DNA from: Actinomycetes bacterium
Lineage (GTDB): Bacteria > Actinomycetota > Actinomycetes > Actinomycetales > Micrococcaceae
Direction: 5' to 3'
DNA: 64,000 nt
Assembly: GCA_023426375.1 (NCBI GenBank)
Contig: JAFAAV010000063.1
Span: 1 to 64,000, forward strand
Shown here: positions 63,564 to 64,000 of the stretch, piece by piece
Layout: the number at the start of each line of letters is the position of its first letter
Numbering within the stretch: position 1 is the stretch's first letter
Translations under genes and position numbers: made by a program
The notes under the pieces: model-generated
Databases searched by the model: none
Told to the model about the DNA's origin: nothing
What the model saw: the letters and a program-made list of their open reading frames with translations, nothing else

Positions 63564-64000
63564 GTGAGGGTTGCGTCAGCACCGCACGGTCACGTGTATA
63601 TCCAACACCTGGCGGACCCAGATAACTCTGACAGCGTAGTTCGGTTACCCGACCCCACCCCGGAACGATCCGTTCCCGGCGCACCCTGGTGGCCGCTGGT
63701 GATGTTGGACGTGGACTGGATCAATGACCATGCCCAGGACTTCGATGTCTTCCACCTGCATTTCGGCTTCGACGCCGTGGCCCCGGACGAACTTCAACGC
63801 ATCGCGGCCGCACTGCACGCCAATGGCAAGCCGCTGGTATATACGGTGCACGATCTGCGCAACCCGCACCAGACGGATCCCTCCATTCACGACGCGGCCC
63901 TCGACGTCCTGATTCCGGCAGCGGACCAGCTCATCACCCTCACCCCGGGGGCGGCGAACGAGATCCAGCGTCGTTGGGGTCGTGAGGTCACCGTGATCCC
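63564..64000 (+). CDS. Glycosyltransferase family 1/4, N-terminal part (runs off the window)
   Basis: GTG at 63564 follows AAGGAGG (63548-63554) and opens a frame that continues past the window end; 145 codons are visible. The start, MRVASAPHGHVYIQHL, and DVFHLHFGFDAVAPDELQRI ... KPLVYTVHDLRNPHQTDP then LITLTPGAANEIQRRWGREVTVIP match the N-terminal Rossmann domain of GT-B enzymes. The donor-binding C-terminal domain is beyond the edge. A 3-codon ATG frame (63556) overlaps the start but is probably chance. Substrate is unknown. Confidence 0.82.
   Translation, partial: MRVASAPHGHVYIQHLADPDNSDSVVRLPDPTPERSVPGAPWWPLVMLDVDWINDHAQDFDVFHLHFGFDAVAPDELQRIAAALHANGKPLVYTVHDLRNPHQTDPSIHDAALDVLIPAADQLITLTPGAANEIQRRWGREVTVI

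Noticed and set aside
63556..63567. Three-codon ATG leader overlapping the glycosyltransferase start
   Set aside because: The ribosome site is 1 nt from that ATG, too close to use, and sits at good spacing for the GTG instead.

Overview
The window is high-GC DNA from an actinobacterium, most likely a member of the Micrococcales close to the Micrococcaceae. Family evidence supports this: mycothione reductase, a GarA/OdhI-type FHA protein, FtsR and PknL/Rv2175c homologues, SepF and DivIVA but no FtsA in the division cluster, a class II DAHP synthase, and many GTG starts. MurE carries DDPH where meso-diaminopimelate enzymes have DNPR, which suggests L-lysine peptidoglycan, as in Micrococcaceae. 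No genus is claimed. I see no insertion sequence, prophage, CRISPR array or toxin-antitoxin pair; this is a core chromosomal segment.

Layout. 1-2131 (minus): two-gene Ktr/Trk potassium uptake system. 2171-5096 (plus): gcvH, garA, ftsR, a bifunctional-nuclease-family gene and a second MerR regulator, the order known from M. tuberculosis Rv1826-Rv1830. 5213-9843: an orphan ParA divergent from pyruvate carboxylase, with a GntR-like operator in the pyc promoter. 9878-16972: mycothione reductase, fadD15, a small membrane protein, an alpha/beta hydrolase, an acyltransferase and aroG. 17218-24438: a secreted CAP protein, a PASTA kinase overlapping a LysM transglycosylase, an Rv2175c homologue, a polyprenyl synthase, dinB and a DUF3040 protein.

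24565-44697 is the division and cell-wall cluster: mraZ-rsmH-ftsL-ftsI-murE-murF-mraY-murD-ftsW-murG-murC-ftsQ-ftsZ-pgeF-yggS-sepF-yggT-divIVA. Most junctions overlap or are very short. It is headed by a promoter whose spacer and -10 carry 10-bp-phased MraZ boxes. 44704-52130 holds lspA, rluD, dnaE, hisD and nrdR. 52200-55211 holds an unknown membrane protein, an alcohol dehydrogenase, a histidine phosphatase and a SnoaL-like protein. 55339-55411 is tRNA-Val. 55412-55840 is the longest gene-free stretch and contains two dyads plus an unassigned RNA-like element with a T-arm-like 3' end and its own terminator. 55841-64000 holds gnd, cysE, cysK, msrA, a Nif3 protein, a zinc-ribbon protein, rnpB, yaaA, def and the start of a glycosyltransferase.

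Two themes link the parts. First, envelope growth control: the PASTA kinase with its transglycosylase and Rv2175c homologue, FtsR, the murein precursor enzymes and the FtsZ-SepF-DivIVA machinery share the window. Second, eight genes (gcvH, mtr, aroG, dnaE, hisD, gnd, nif3-like, yaaA) have a TAnnnT hexamer exactly 6 or 7 nt before the start codon, most of the form TAGRMT, which predicts leaderless transcripts. rnpB has the same hexamer 7 nt before its mature 5' end.
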